NCBI GenBank assembly: GCA_023664775.1
Contig: JAMPEW010000008.1
Span: forward strand, 1-64,000
Reading direction: 5' to 3'
Length of the DNA stretch: 64,000 nt
DNA from: Clostridium sp.
GTDB taxonomy: Bacteria > Bacillota > Clostridia > Lachnospirales > Lachnospiraceae
The position numbers were made by a program, and so were the translations under genes. How positions within the stretch are numbered: the stretch's first letter is position 1; each line of letters begins with the position of its first letter. Positions 26,498-35,571 of the stretch are shown one piece after another. Below the pieces are notes generated by a model that was not told the origin of the DNA, made no database searches, and worked only from the letters and a program-made list of their open reading frames with translations.

Positions 26498-26762
26498 CCC
26501 GCGCGACCGGCTTCGTGAAATTCTCATAGACGTTACCCTGACAGTTAACTCAGCCCAGGCACCCTTGCGGCGCACAAGACATCCTACTTAGTGCTGCTTC
26601 GTTCCCGACCTGACACGGTTCATAGGCTCCTGTCGCGCAAGACCCAAACATCAACGCCACTTATCAGGGGCTGCCCTACAAGCAACAACCCTAAGCCAGC
26701 CATCACTCCTGCTGTAGCGGATTGCAGGTACAGGGCACCGCTAACTCCCCAGCTGCGCGGAA
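26498..26762 (-). ncRNA. ffs: Signal recognition particle RNA, large (Bacillus-like) type
   Basis: About 265 bases on the minus strand. The ends CCGCGCAGC and GTCGCGCGG are complementary, closing the long rod. The universal helix 8 loop is present as TGTCAGGTCGGGAACGAAGC followed by AGCACTAAG, and the 5' part carries the Alu-domain sequence GTAGGGC/GGGTTGTTGC region of the large clostridial/Bacillus type. With Ffh it delivers nascent membrane proteins to the membrane. The position next to tadA is a common Firmicute arrangement. Confidence 0.92.
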
Positions 26763-26802
26763 ATTTTATAACACATTAAAACAAAATAAAAATACATAAT
26801 AA

Positions 26803-26831
26803 AGTATATCTAAAATATTATGTTAAGTCAA
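26803..26831 (-). promoter_or_regulatory. Promoter of the SRP RNA gene
   Basis: TTGACT (26831-26826), a 17-base spacer and TATACT (26808-26803) on the minus strand, overlapping the last codons of tadA. Transcription would start about 30 bases before the mature SRP RNA end, consistent with 5' processing. Confidence 0.6.
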
Positions 26832-27312
26832 GGTTTTTCCTTTTTTCCTCTCTAAGCCATGCAAAAAAATCCTTCATCATGGCAGAACATTCCTCCTCCA
26901 TAACACCTTTTACAATCTCAACCTGATGATTAAATTCTTTCATATGAAACAAATTTATAATGGAACCTGCACAACCTGCCTTGGGATTCATGCATCCGAT
27001 AACAACCCTTGGTATACGGGCCTGCACGATGGCTCCCGCACACATTTGACAAGGCTCAAGGGTCACATACATTGTACACTCCTCAAGCCTCCAGTCACCA
27101 ATGACCTTTGAAGCCTTTTTTATCGCCATAATCTCCGCATGTGCAAGGGCTGTCTTGTCCATATTCCTTCTGTTGTAGCCTCTTGCTATGACCTTTCCCT
27201 CGTAAACGATAACACACCCGATAGGCACATCCTTATTTTTCCATGCCTTCTTTGCCTGCGTTACAGCCTGCCTCATAAATTTTTCATGCTGCTTTCTATC
27301 GTCTGCATCCAT
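26818..27312 (-). CDS. tadA: tRNA-specific adenosine deaminase TadA
   Basis: 164 residues from ATG 27312 (SD AGGAG seven bases upstream). Zinc/catalytic motif AHAEIMAI (His and proton-shuttling Glu) and TLEPCQMCAGAIVQ (two Cys ligands) define the cytidine-deaminase-like fold; 'NPKAGCAGSIINLF' is typical of TadA. It converts A34 to inosine in tRNA-Arg(ACG). A 12-codon longer frame lacks an SD. Confidence 0.94.
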   Translation of the reverse strand: MDADDRKQHEKFMRQAVTQAKKAWKNKDVPIGCVIVYEGKVIARGYNRRNMDKTALAHAEIMAIKKASKVIGDWRLEECTMYVTLEPCQMCAGAIVQARIPRVVIGCMNPKAGCAGSIINLFHMKEFNHQVEIVKGVMEEECSAMMKDFFAWLREEKRKNLDLT

Positions 27313-27470
27313 TGCTTTTCTCCTATCTGCTACAATAACCGTTATCACACATTCCTGTGTGCTTTATCCGAATAAATAAATGAACCGATTAAAAATTTCT
27401 GCAAAAAACTATGTACAATTTATATGCTTTCAGTATACACTAATAATATGCTTTGGGAAAGAGGTACAAA

Positions 27471-28028
27471 ATGGGTCCGGGAATTAAATATACTGACAAT
27501 TTAATTTTAAAGGTTGAAACTGAGGACAGCGCCCGTAAGGTTCTTGAGCTTTATCAGCGCAACCGGACTGTCTTTGAACGATTTGAGCCAACAAGGCCAC
27601 AGGATTTCTACACTGTGGAATATCATCGTCAGATACTCGCCCGCGAATACAAACTGTATATTTCCGGCACATTCTTACGGTATTATATTTTTCTGAAAAT
27701 GCGTCCCAACCGTATCATCGGCTCAGTCAATTTTAATATTTATCACGATAATGACAAGTCCTTTGCAGAAATTGGCTACAAAATTGATGCGCTGCACCAA
27801 AATCAGGGACTCGCATATGAAGCATGCATGTCCGCATTTGAGGTAATAAAAAAAGACTACGGCATAAACAGGGTTGACGCCCGAATACATCCTGACAACG
27901 AGGCGTCAAAAAGGCTGGCAGAGAAAATCGGCTTTACGCCGATTCGCCTTGAGCCAAAATGTGCAAATATCCTCGGAAAATATGAGGATTTGATGCGTTA
28001 TTCCGTCAATATTTCAGATATCCAATAA
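27471..28028 (+). CDS. GNAT family N-acetyltransferase (RimJ-like)
   Basis: 185 residues from ATG 27471, preceded by AAAGAGGT. The C-terminal half shows the GNAT core: 'IIGSVNFNIYHDNDKSFAEI', the acetyl-CoA loop region 'HQNQGLAYEACMSAF' and 'ARIHPDNEASKRLAEKIGF'. This layout is typical of ribosomal-protein or small-molecule acetyltransferases of the RimJ/RimL subgroup. Target unknown. Its last 31 bases overlap the 3' end of the convergent gene on the minus strand. Confidence 0.85.
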   Translation: MGPGIKYTDNLILKVETEDSARKVLELYQRNRTVFERFEPTRPQDFYTVEYHRQILAREYKLYISGTFLRYYIFLKMRPNRIIGSVNFNIYHDNDKSFAEIGYKIDALHQNQGLAYEACMSAFEVIKKDYGINRVDARIHPDNEASKRLAEKIGFTPIRLEPKCANILGKYEDLMRYSVNISDIQ

Positions 28029-29230
28029 CCAAAATTGCCAGTCAGAAATTTTGTGCGTTTGGCAGGTATAAATATATTGAATCCAAACATATTTGCAAGA
28101 TATTTTTCCTTGTTTGTATACACTCCCGGCACGCCTATCACATATGCCTCCTTGCGTTCAAACTTGACCTTTCCCATCATTATATATCTGTAGTGATAAT
28201 ATCCGTGTGACAAAAAGCTGTTTACACCAAGCTTCCAGTTGCCCATTGCAAGCCTTCCTATATCATGAGGCACAATTTTTACACACTCCATAAACTGACT
28301 GTCTGCAAGCAACGGCAGCTTTGGAAATGTATTAAGCATGGTTTGGCAGACATTCTCACTATTTTCGTTTCCCTGCTCCAGCTCTGCCTCCGTCTTTTCT
28401 TCCACTCCTGACGGTCCAGCAGCCATCCCTGCATTTTCCTCTGCTGCTTCTGACGGCTCAGTAACCATCTCCGTTCTTCCTTCCATCGCCTCTGACGTCC
28501 CAGCAGTCATCCCTGCATTTTCCTCTGCTGCCTCTGACTGTCTGTCAACTGCTTCCGATGGCTCGGTAACCTCCTCTGTCCCTTCTTCCACCTCTGACAG
28601 TTCAGTAACCATCTCCGTTTTTCCTTCCATCGCTTCTGACGGCTCAGTAACCATCTCCGTTTTTCCTTCCATCACCTCTGACGGCTCAGCAGTCATCCCT
28701 GCATTTTCCTCTGTTGCCTCTAACTGCCCAACTGCTTCCGATGGCTCAGCAGCCGCCTCATTTTTATTCACTCTTTTTCCTGCTGTTCTTACCGTATCGG
28801 GAGAAAATGCATACTCATTCCACATTCCAACAAGAATTTCACCATCATCGCATACAAAAAATACCCCATCAAAGCAATCAAATGACATGCCGTTATTTAA
28901 CGGATTGTCCCAATCAAGCTCAAAACGCTTTACGATTGTATCACGCTCCTTCGCCTTAAAATGTATCTCCTCAAGAAAATCGATACTCGGCGACGAATTT
29001 CCCTCCTGCCGGTACATAAGATATATTTTACAGTTGCAGGTATATTCCTTATACATTTTCATGCCGATTTGTATTCTTGCCGTATCCTCATGCATTTCCT
29101 GAGGGCTCATTTTTTTTGAAATGACCCTGTATTCTGATGTTATGCGCTGTACCTTTATAAAACCGGCATTTTCACATCTTACGTTATTTCTATACCTGAA
29201 TATGTACGACACCCATCTGCCCTGCTGCAT
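27998..29230 (-). CDS. DUF6128-like protein with an expanded acidic repeat region
   Basis: 410 residues. An N-terminal domain (1-150, '..WVSYIFRYRNNVRCENAGFI') and a C-terminal domain (about 315-410, 'PHDIGRLAMGNWKLGVNSFL', 'YRYIMMGKVKF', 'YVIGVPGVYTNKEKYLANMF') resemble a protein conserved in Lachnospiraceae. Between them about 120 residues consist of degenerate 14-18 residue repeats of the EPSEAMEGKTEMVT type (28370-28760), Glu/Thr/Ser-rich. The repeat number probably varies between strains. No signal or catalytic motif. Function unknown. Confidence 0.72.
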   Translation of the reverse strand: MQQGRWVSYIFRYRNNVRCENAGFIKVQRITSEYRVISKKMSPQEMHEDTARIQIGMKMYKEYTCNCKIYLMYRQEGNSSPSIDFLEEIHFKAKERDTIVKRFELDWDNPLNNGMSFDCFDGVFFVCDDGEILVGMWNEYAFSPDTVRTAGKRVNKNEAAAEPSEAVGQLEATEENAGMTAEPSEVMEGKTEMVTEPSEAMEGKTEMVTELSEVEEGTEEVTEPSEAVDRQSEAAEENAGMTAGTSEAMEGRTEMVTEPSEAAEENAGMAAGPSGVEEKTEAELEQGNENSENVCQTMLNTFPKLPLLADSQFMECVKIVPHDIGRLAMGNWKLGVNSFLSHGYYHYRYIMMGKVKFERKEAYVIGVPGVYTNKEKYLANMFGFNIFIPAKRTKFLTGNFGYWISEILTE

Positions 29231-29299
29231 TACAAAACCCCCCTTATACTTATAACAAATATATGCGGAGTTTTATCAAATTATAACAGCGGAATACAT

Positions 29300-30148
29300 T
29301 TATCCCAATCTATTGGCAAGCTCTGCAAACTGCTCTAAGGTTAATGCCTCTCCCCTTATATTTTCATCAAGTCCCATACTGAAAAGGGCATTTGAAACCT
29401 CCTCCTTCGTAAAGGAAAGTCCGGGAAAATTATGAATTCCATTTTGCAGGGTTTTTCTGCGTTGATTAAAGGAAGCCCTTATAAGCTTAAACATTAATGC
29501 CTCATCCTCCACATGGACAATAGGCTTATCCCATTTTGTGAGACGTATCACTGCCGAGCCTACGTTTGGTCTTGGAATAAAACAGTTTGGAGGCACATTG
29601 GCTGCGATGTAAGCATCAGCATAATACCTTACTGCAAGCGTCAACGCACCATAATCCTTGGTTTTTGGAGCCGCCTGCATCCTCTCGGCAACCTCCTTTT
29701 GAACCATTACGGTAATTGACTCGGCAGGGATATGTTCCTCAAACAATCTCATTATGATTGGGGTTGTTATGTAATATGGGAGATTTGCAACTACCTTACA
29801 CGTAGTTTTTTCCCCTAAAAGCTTCTTAATGTCAACCTTAAGTATATCCTCGTTCATCACATTAACATTATCAAATTCACACAAGGTCTCCTCCAAAATA
29901 GGAATAAGATTTTTGTCTATCTCAACCGCATAAACCTTTTTTGCCACCTCTGCAAGATATTGTGTCAGGGTTCCAATCCCGGGACCAATCTCAAGGACAA
30001 TATCCTCCTTTGTTATATCTGCTGCCCTTATTATTTTTTCAATCACATGTCCGTCTATGAGAAAATTCTGACCGAATCTTTTTTGAAAAGCAATGTTGTG
30101 CTTTTTAATTATTTCTATTGTCGTCTGTGGATTACTTAATTTTTCCAC
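29300..30148 (-). CDS. rsmA: 16S rRNA adenine(1518)/adenine(1519) dimethyltransferase
   Basis: 282 residues. Motifs: KRFGQNFLIDGHVIEKII, SAM-binding VLEIGPGIGTLTQYLAE, catalytic VANLPYYITTPIIM and the C-terminal FNQRRKTLQNGI. It dimethylates two adjacent adenines at the 3' end of 16S rRNA; loss gives kasugamycin resistance. I chose GTG 30148 because GGAGG lies about nine bases upstream inside the end of tatD; an ATG at 30169 would overlap that SD. It follows tatD by one base. Confidence 0.94.
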   Translation of the reverse strand: MEKLSNPQTTIEIIKKHNIAFQKRFGQNFLIDGHVIEKIIRAADITKEDIVLEIGPGIGTLTQYLAEVAKKVYAVEIDKNLIPILEETLCEFDNVNVMNEDILKVDIKKLLGEKTTCKVVANLPYYITTPIIMRLFEEHIPAESITVMVQKEVAERMQAAPKTKDYGALTLAVRYYADAYIAANVPPNCFIPRPNVGSAVIRLTKWDKPIVHVEDEALMFKLIRASFNQRRKTLQNGIHNFPGLSFTKEEVSNALFSMGLDENIRGEALTLEQFAELANRLG

Positions 30149-30149
30149 G

Positions 30150-30950
30150 CTAATTTCCCTCCATCCCATACAGCTTCATGGCATTTTCCCATGTTATGGC
30201 ATACACGTCATTGACGGATCTGTTTTTTATTTTGGCGATAGCCTCCGCCACATAAGGAAGATAAAGCGAGCTGTTTCTTTTACCTCTATATGGTTCGGGC
30301 GCAAGATACGGGCTGTCCGTCTCAAGCACAATTTTATCCATAGGAAGATAGGCAACCGTCTCCACAAGCTTTCTTGCATTTTTAAATGTCACGACGCCTC
30401 CTATTCCAAAATAAAAACCCATATCGAGAAATACCCTCGCAAGCTCCTTTGTATATGAATAGCAGTGTATCACGCCCCCTATGGCTGCCGCATCAGCCTC
30501 CTTCATAATGTTTACCGTGTCCTCCGCCGCCTCCCTGCTGTGAACCACGATAGGAAGCTGAAGCTTACGTGCAAGCTCCATCTGTTTGATAAACCATTTT
30601 TTCTGCTTTGCTTTATCCGTATTATCATAATGATAATCAAGTCCGATTTCTCCTATGGCGACAGACTTTGTGTTTGATTTTACCATTTCTTCCAGCCTTT
30701 TAATTGCTTCAAGCTCTCCGCCCTCAAAATTCTCCAGGCAGTCGACCTCAGAGGGATGAACGCCTATCGCCCCATATATAAAGGAATATTGATCCAGCAG
30801 CCTAAGCGTATTTTGGGACGTTTCAAGGCTTGCTCCGATATTTACGATTTTTTCTATTCCATTTTCCTTCATGGATAAAATAAGCGCATCCCTGTCTTTG
30901 TCAAATGCCTCATCATCAAAATGTGCATGGGTTTCAAATATTTTATACAT
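30150..30950 (-). CDS. tatD: TatD family metal-dependent hydrolase
   Basis: 266 residues, full length. Metal ligands: FETHAHFDDEAFD (HxH), the Glu in AIGEIGLDYHYD, the His in PIVVHSREAAEDT and HCYSYT, and the Asp in LETDSPYLAPEPYRGKRN. TatD proteins are Mg-dependent 3'-5' DNases or hydrolases. The gene pair tatD-rsmA is conserved in Firmicutes. SD GGAGG precedes ATG 30950. Confidence 0.94.
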   Translation of the reverse strand: MYKIFETHAHFDDEAFDKDRDALILSMKENGIEKIVNIGASLETSQNTLRLLDQYSFIYGAIGVHPSEVDCLENFEGGELEAIKRLEEMVKSNTKSVAIGEIGLDYHYDNTDKAKQKKWFIKQMELARKLQLPIVVHSREAAEDTVNIMKEADAAAIGGVIHCYSYTKELARVFLDMGFYFGIGGVVTFKNARKLVETVAYLPMDKIVLETDSPYLAPEPYRGKRNSSLYLPYVAEAIAKIKNRSVNDVYAITWENAMKLYGMEGN

Positions 30951-31030
30951 ACTATACCTCCGATAAATATACCTATATTCTAATAACCGCTTAAAGATTT
31001 GTAAATATTTTTGTTATATTAGCATAATCG

Positions 31031-31060
31031 TTGTTGAAATTTGCTCAGAAATTGTATAAA
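31031..31060 (+). promoter_or_regulatory. Possible promoter of the MCP-like gene
   Basis: TTGTTG (31031-31036), 18-base spacer, TATAAA (31055-31060), about 40 bases before the ATG at 31099. Confidence 0.4.
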
Positions 31061-31098
31061 ATGGTATGTACAAATATTTTTCATTGGAGGTAACTTAT

Positions 31099-31701
31099 AT
31101 GTCTATAAATGACTATTTAGATATGGAGGCTTTAAATGACCTTCTTCAAAAGTGGGCAGCGTCTACAAATATGATTTGTGTTGTCCTTGATGATGAAGGC
31201 AATTTCCTTTCAAATGTACTGGAATTTTCACGTGATAACATCGAAGCCTTTAGCGAGGATATTGAGGTAGATGATGTTATTGTTGCGTCAATTATCGGCG
31301 GTCCACTGGACGAGGATGAGGACGAGGAAAAGGTCGAGGCAGCGGCGGGACTTCTTGCAGCTTCCATACAAAACCTCCTTGAGGCTTCATACCGTAAAAT
31401 GGTTTATACGGAAAAGCTTTCTTCCTTCTGTGGAGAGATAGATAATGCCTCAACACTGATTAAGGAGCTTACGGTTAAATCCCAGGGACTGAAAAAGATT
31501 GAGAATAAGCAGAATATCCTTGCGCTCAATGCTTCCATTGAGGCGGCACGTGCAGGCGAGGCAGGAAAGGGCTTTACCGTTGTTGCACATGAGTTTGGAA
31601 AAATGGCACACGAGTCAGGGGTCATCAACGACTCGATACAAAAAACCTTAAGAGAGCTTGATACGGCAGTTGACGGTTTGGGCGAGCAGTGTAACGAATA
31701 A
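31099..31701 (+). CDS. Short soluble chemoreceptor-like protein (PocR-like sensor plus MCP tip)
   Basis: 200 residues from ATG 31099 (SD GGAGG). Residues 1-100 resemble a PocR-type ligand domain ('[20 protein letters not shown]'), and about 120-180 contain the conserved methyl-accepting hairpin tip [20 protein letters not shown]. There is no transmembrane segment, HAMP domain or full-length coiled coil, so the signalling region is far shorter than in a normal receptor. It may be a cytoplasmic CheA/CheW-interacting sensor or adaptor. The frame is intact and ends in a strong terminator at 31815. Confidence 0.78.
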   Translation: MSINDYLDMEALNDLLQKWAASTNMICVVLDDEGNFLSNVLEFSRDNIEAFSEDIEVDDVIVASIIGGPLDEDEDEEKVEAAAGLLAASIQNLLEASYRKMVYTEKLSSFCGEIDNASTLIKELTVKSQGLKKIENKQNILALNASIEAARAGEAGKGFTVVAHEFGKMAHESGVINDSIQKTLRELDTAVDGLGEQCNE

Positions 31702-31814
31702 AATTTTTAAGATTTTGTGAATTAGATTTCACATTAAGAACATATTTTAGACACAATTCGATGTTATATTATATATTGTAGAGCTTTTCATATATTTGAA
31801 TCCTCTCTCCCCTC

Positions 31815-31865
31815 AAACAAGTGATAATATTTTTCTCCCCGAAATTATTATCACTTGTTTTTTTG
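31815..31865 (+). terminator. Rho-independent terminator
   Basis: AAACAAGTGATAATA pairs perfectly with TATTATCACTTGTTT, followed by seven T's. It lies 114 bases after the MCP-like gene. Confidence 0.85.
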
Positions 31866-31967
31866 TTTCAAATCAACCGCTTGCTCATATGTCCTTTACA
31901 ACAACAGTTTTTTTGAGATATAATTATGACATATATTGCTATGTTCAAAAATCAGGAGGAAATATAT

Positions 31968-33155
31968 ATGATTAACCAGCTTTACAAGGATATGACGGGT
32001 AAGGGCTCCGTCATAAGACAATTTTTTACTTATGCAAATCAGCGTGCGGCAGAAATTGGCGCTGAAAATGTTTTTAATTTTTCAATCGGCAATCCTTCTG
32101 TTCCTACCCCTGAAGCCTTTACCGATTACATGATTGAGCTTCTTAATACGAAGGATCCCGTTTCCCTTCATGGGTACAGCCCTTCACTTGGAATAGACTC
32201 CACAAGAGCCGCAATTGCCGACTCCTTAAACAGACGGTTTGGCATGAATTATACAATAGACGAAATATTTATGACAACGGGTGCGGCAGGCGCCATTGCT
32301 CATGCGGTAAGATGTGTAGTTGCAGATGGGGACGAGGTTCTTACCTTTGCGCCATATTTCCCTGAGTATGTCCCTTACATCGAAGGCACAGGTGCAAGGC
32401 TTACAATCGTTCCTGCCGATACGGAAAGCTTCCAGATAAACTTTGATGAATTTGAAAAAGCGCTCAACAAAAATGTTCAGGCTGTTCTCATAAATTCACC
32501 AAACAATCCTTCTGGTATTGTTTATTCAACGGCTACAATTAAACGGCTTGCCGACATATTAAACAAACGGCAGGAGGAGTACGGACATGACATATATCTT
32601 ATATCAGATGAGCCGTACAGGGAAATTATTTTTGAAGGGACGGATGCCCCTTTTATATCGGCATTTTACGACAATAGCATTTGCTGTTATTCCTTCAGCA
32701 AGTCTGTTTCCCTTCCCGGCGAAAGAATTGGTTATGTTGCAGTAAATCCTGCATGTAAGGATGCAAAGCTTATTATACAGATGTGCGGTCAGATTTCACG
32801 CTTCACGGGACATAACTGCCCGCCGTCCATTATACAGCTTGCAGTGGAAAAAATCCTTGACACAACAAGCGACCTTAGCATATATGAGGAAAACAAAAAT
32901 ATTCTTTACAGGGAGCTTACGCGAATCGGCTATCATGTTGTAGAGCCGGGCGGCACATTTTACATGTTCCCACGCTCACTGACTGAGGATGCCAATGCGT
33001 TTTGCTGGAGAGCGGCAAAGGAGCTTGACCTTATTTTAGTACCTAGCGACAGCTTTAACTGTCCGGGGCATTTTAGAATATCCTACTGTGTCACGACCGA
33101 CATGGTAAAGCGTGCAATTCCTCTATTTGAAAAGCTTTATAAAATGTACGCCTAG
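31968..33155 (+). CDS. Pyridoxal-phosphate aminotransferase, class I/II
   Basis: 395 residues from ATG 31968 (SD AGGAGG). PLP-enzyme motifs are in order: FSIGNPSVPTPEAF, TTGAAGAIAHAVR (cofactor phosphate), INSPNNPSGIVYS, ISDEPYREI (Asp to PLP nitrogen), and the Schiff-base Lys in CYSFSKSVSLPGERIGY. It is of the AspC/AlaT subgroup that accepts alpha-keto acids; the exact amino acid cannot be deduced. Monocistronic by appearance. Confidence 0.9.
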   Translation: MINQLYKDMTGKGSVIRQFFTYANQRAAEIGAENVFNFSIGNPSVPTPEAFTDYMIELLNTKDPVSLHGYSPSLGIDSTRAAIADSLNRRFGMNYTIDEIFMTTGAAGAIAHAVRCVVADGDEVLTFAPYFPEYVPYIEGTGARLTIVPADTESFQINFDEFEKALNKNVQAVLINSPNNPSGIVYSTATIKRLADILNKRQEEYGHDIYLISDEPYREIIFEGTDAPFISAFYDNSICCYSFSKSVSLPGERIGYVAVNPACKDAKLIIQMCGQISRFTGHNCPPSIIQLAVEKILDTTSDLSIYEENKNILYRELTRIGYHVVEPGGTFYMFPRSLTEDANAFCWRAAKELDLILVPSDSFNCPGHFRISYCVTTDMVKRAIPLFEKLYKMYA

Positions 33156-33222
33156 GACGATGCTTTTTGACATAATATCGTTTATTGATGTGAAAATATT
33201 GTCCATTCGCACGAATAAATTG

Positions 33223-33251
33223 TTGTGTTTTATGTGTATATTTTGTATAAT
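33223..33251 (+). promoter_or_regulatory. Promoter of the malQ operon
   Basis: TTGTGT (33223-33228), 17-base spacer, TATAAT (33246-33251), 43 bases before the malQ start codon. Confidence 0.62.
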
Positions 33252-33293
33252 GGAGATTAGTGTGTTGATAAGTATTCTTAGGAGGAATTTGAA

Positions 33294-34826
33294 ATGTTAT
33301 CCAATAACAGCGCCGGAAAAAAACCAAAAAAATATACCGGCATATTATTACATCCTGTCTCCTTTCCCGGACCTTACGGAATTGGCGAGCTTGGTGACAG
33401 TGCTTACAGATTTATAGATTTTCTTGAACGCTCAGGACTAAATACATGGCAGGTTCTGCCTCTTGGACATACGGGCTTTGGCGATTCGCCGTACCAGCCC
33501 TTTTCAGCCTTTGCAGGGCAGCCGCTTATTATAAGTCTTGACCATTTAAAAAAGCTTGGTCTTCTTATGGACTCCGATTTTCGGGATATGCCGCACTGGA
33601 ATCCTGAACAGATCAGCTACGGCGACCTGATTGAATTTAAGACAGGTCTTTTAAAGCTGGCTTATGAGCGTTTTATAGATGAAAATTATTCAGACGAATT
33701 TTCCAAAAGCGATGAAATGATGGAAAAATATAAAGACTTTTGCGAAAATTCCTATTGGCTTGAGGATTATGCCCTCTTTATGGCAGGCAAGGATTACCAT
33801 GATGGAGCGCCTTGGTATATGTGGGAGGACGACCTGAAAAAGCCGACCAAAAAACAAAAGGCGGCTTGGATTAACAAGCTTTCCAAGGAAATGGGCTACT
33901 ACAAGTTTATACAGTTCATGTTTTTTACTGAATGGACTGACCTGAAAAAATATGCAAATGACAAGGATATTTCCATAATCGGGGATATTCCTATCTTTAT
34001 GGCTTGGGACAGTGTTGACGTATGGGCGAACCAAAATCTGTTCCTGCTTGAAAAGGACGGCTACCCTACTGTTGTTGCAGGGGTTCCCCCTGATTACTTT
34101 TCGGCAACGGGACAGCTTTGGGGCAATCCTTTGTACAATTGGAAAAAACATACGGAAACAGGCTACGAGTGGTGGCTCAACAGAATACGCTACCAGCTTA
34201 CGCTGTCTGATTTCTTACGAATCGACCACTTCAGGGGCTTTGACAAGTTTTGGGCGGTTCCTTATGGCGAGGAAACTGCCATTAACGGCGAGTGGATTTC
34301 CGCTCCGGGCATAAACTTCTTCACGCACCTGGAAGCAACCTTAGGCTACCGGCTTCCTATCATAGCAGAGGATTTGGGCGAAATTGACGACTCCGTGATA
34401 GAGCTTCGTGATAAATTTGGATTCCCGGGCATGAAGATTTTACAGTTTGCCTTTGAAAATCCAAATGAAAATGATTTTCTTCCCCATAATTATGTCAGAA
34501 ACTGTGTCTGCTATACAGGAACACATGACAATGACACGACGCTTGGCTGGTATAGCCACGCATACGAGGCATCAAAGGATAAGCTGAGAAGATATTTTTC
34601 TACTGACGGCTGCGATATATGCTGGATACTGATAAGAGCCTGCTTTGGCTCTGTTGCAAACATGGCGATTGTTCCTATGCAGGATGTTCTTTGTCTTGAT
34701 TCATGGGCAAGGTTTAACACCCCTGGCGTTGGGGAAGGCAACTGGGCATGGCGGTATAAGGAGGAGGCTTTAACTCAGGCACTTGAGGCACGCCTCTATG
34801 AAACATGTAAAATGTTTGGAAGGTGA
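33294..34826 (+). CDS. malQ: 4-alpha-glucanotransferase (amylomaltase)
   Basis: 510 residues, family GH77. Catalytic segments: 'YQPFSAFAGQPLIISLD' near the start, DIPIFMAWDSVDVWAN, the nucleophile Asp in FLRIDHFRGFD, the acid/base Glu in IIAEDLGEI and YTGTHDNDTTLGW. It transfers alpha-1,4-glucan segments, working with phosphorylase on maltodextrin or glycogen. SD AGGAGG precedes ATG 33294. First gene of a tight set with plsC and two unknown genes. Confidence 0.95.
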   Translation: MLSNNSAGKKPKKYTGILLHPVSFPGPYGIGELGDSAYRFIDFLERSGLNTWQVLPLGHTGFGDSPYQPFSAFAGQPLIISLDHLKKLGLLMDSDFRDMPHWNPEQISYGDLIEFKTGLLKLAYERFIDENYSDEFSKSDEMMEKYKDFCENSYWLEDYALFMAGKDYHDGAPWYMWEDDLKKPTKKQKAAWINKLSKEMGYYKFIQFMFFTEWTDLKKYANDKDISIIGDIPIFMAWDSVDVWANQNLFLLEKDGYPTVVAGVPPDYFSATGQLWGNPLYNWKKHTETGYEWWLNRIRYQLTLSDFLRIDHFRGFDKFWAVPYGEETAINGEWISAPGINFFTHLEATLGYRLPIIAEDLGEIDDSVIELRDKFGFPGMKILQFAFENPNENDFLPHNYVRNCVCYTGTHDNDTTLGWYSHAYEASKDKLRRYFSTDGCDICWILIRACFGSVANMAIVPMQDVLCLDSWARFNTPGVGEGNWAWRYKEEALTQALEARLYETCKMFGR

Positions 34827-34831
34827 CATAC

Positions 34832-35554
34832 ATGAAAACTGTAGGAGTATTTATCATACTTATGCTGGCGCTGTTTTTCTCCCTGCCCTACCATTTCTAT
34901 CTGAGAAAGCTATGGCAGAAGAAACCGGAAAAATCATGGCAGAAAAGCCGCAAATATGTTTCGGGCTTTTTTAAAACAGAGCTTAAAATCGCAGGCTGTA
35001 CGCCTGAAATAAGAGGAAAAGAAAATATACCCGATGGTCCTGTGCTTTATGTGGGAAATCATAGAAGCTATTTTGACATTCTCATTTACCATGAAGCAAT
35101 CGGTAAACCTGTCGGCTTTATTGCAAAGGCTGAGATGCGGAAAATCCCTCTGCTCCCTCTTTACATGGATGACATTGGATGCCTGTTCCTTGAGAGAGAC
35201 AACATAAAACAGGGACTTGAAACAATAAACCGTGGAGCTGAATTTTTAAAAATGGGACATTCCATGATTTTGTTCCCTGAGGGACATAGAAATCAGGGTG
35301 AGGAGTTTCTTCCTTTTAAGGAGGGTGGCTACAAAATGGCGGAAAAAGCAAAATGTCCGATTGTTCCCGTTGCAATTTCAGGATCGGATTTGCTCCTCGA
35401 ATCTGCGCCAAAAAAGCATGTGCGCAAAGGAAAGGTTATTATAGAATTTGGTAAACCGTTAGATCCTTCATCACTGCCCCCGAAGGAGCGAAAGGCACTG
35501 CTTGCCACTTTGCCTGACATTATACGGGAAATGAAGGACACACACGAAATATAA
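34832..35554 (+). CDS. plsC: 1-acyl-sn-glycerol-3-phosphate acyltransferase (PlsC family)
   Basis: 240 residues from ATG 34832 (SD GGAAGG nine bases upstream). An N-terminal membrane helix is followed by the acyltransferase blocks NHRSYFD (NHxxxxD catalytic pair), 'DIGCLFLERDN', FPEGHRNQG and 'PIVPVAISGSD'. It acylates lysophosphatidic acid at the membrane to phosphatidic acid. Starts five bases after malQ ends, so co-transcribed. Confidence 0.92.
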   Translation: MKTVGVFIILMLALFFSLPYHFYLRKLWQKKPEKSWQKSRKYVSGFFKTELKIAGCTPEIRGKENIPDGPVLYVGNHRSYFDILIYHEAIGKPVGFIAKAEMRKIPLLPLYMDDIGCLFLERDNIKQGLETINRGAEFLKMGHSMILFPEGHRNQGEEFLPFKEGGYKMAEKAKCPIVPVAISGSDLLLESAPKKHVRKGKVIIEFGKPLDPSSLPPKERKALLATLPDIIREMKDTHEI

Positions 35555-35571
35555 AAAGGAGGTAACACCAT

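Noticed and set aside
28338..29102. 254-codon plus-strand ORF antisense to the DUF6128-like gene
   Set aside because: It is the complement of Glu/Ser repeats, giving long open frames by composition; no SD and no motif.
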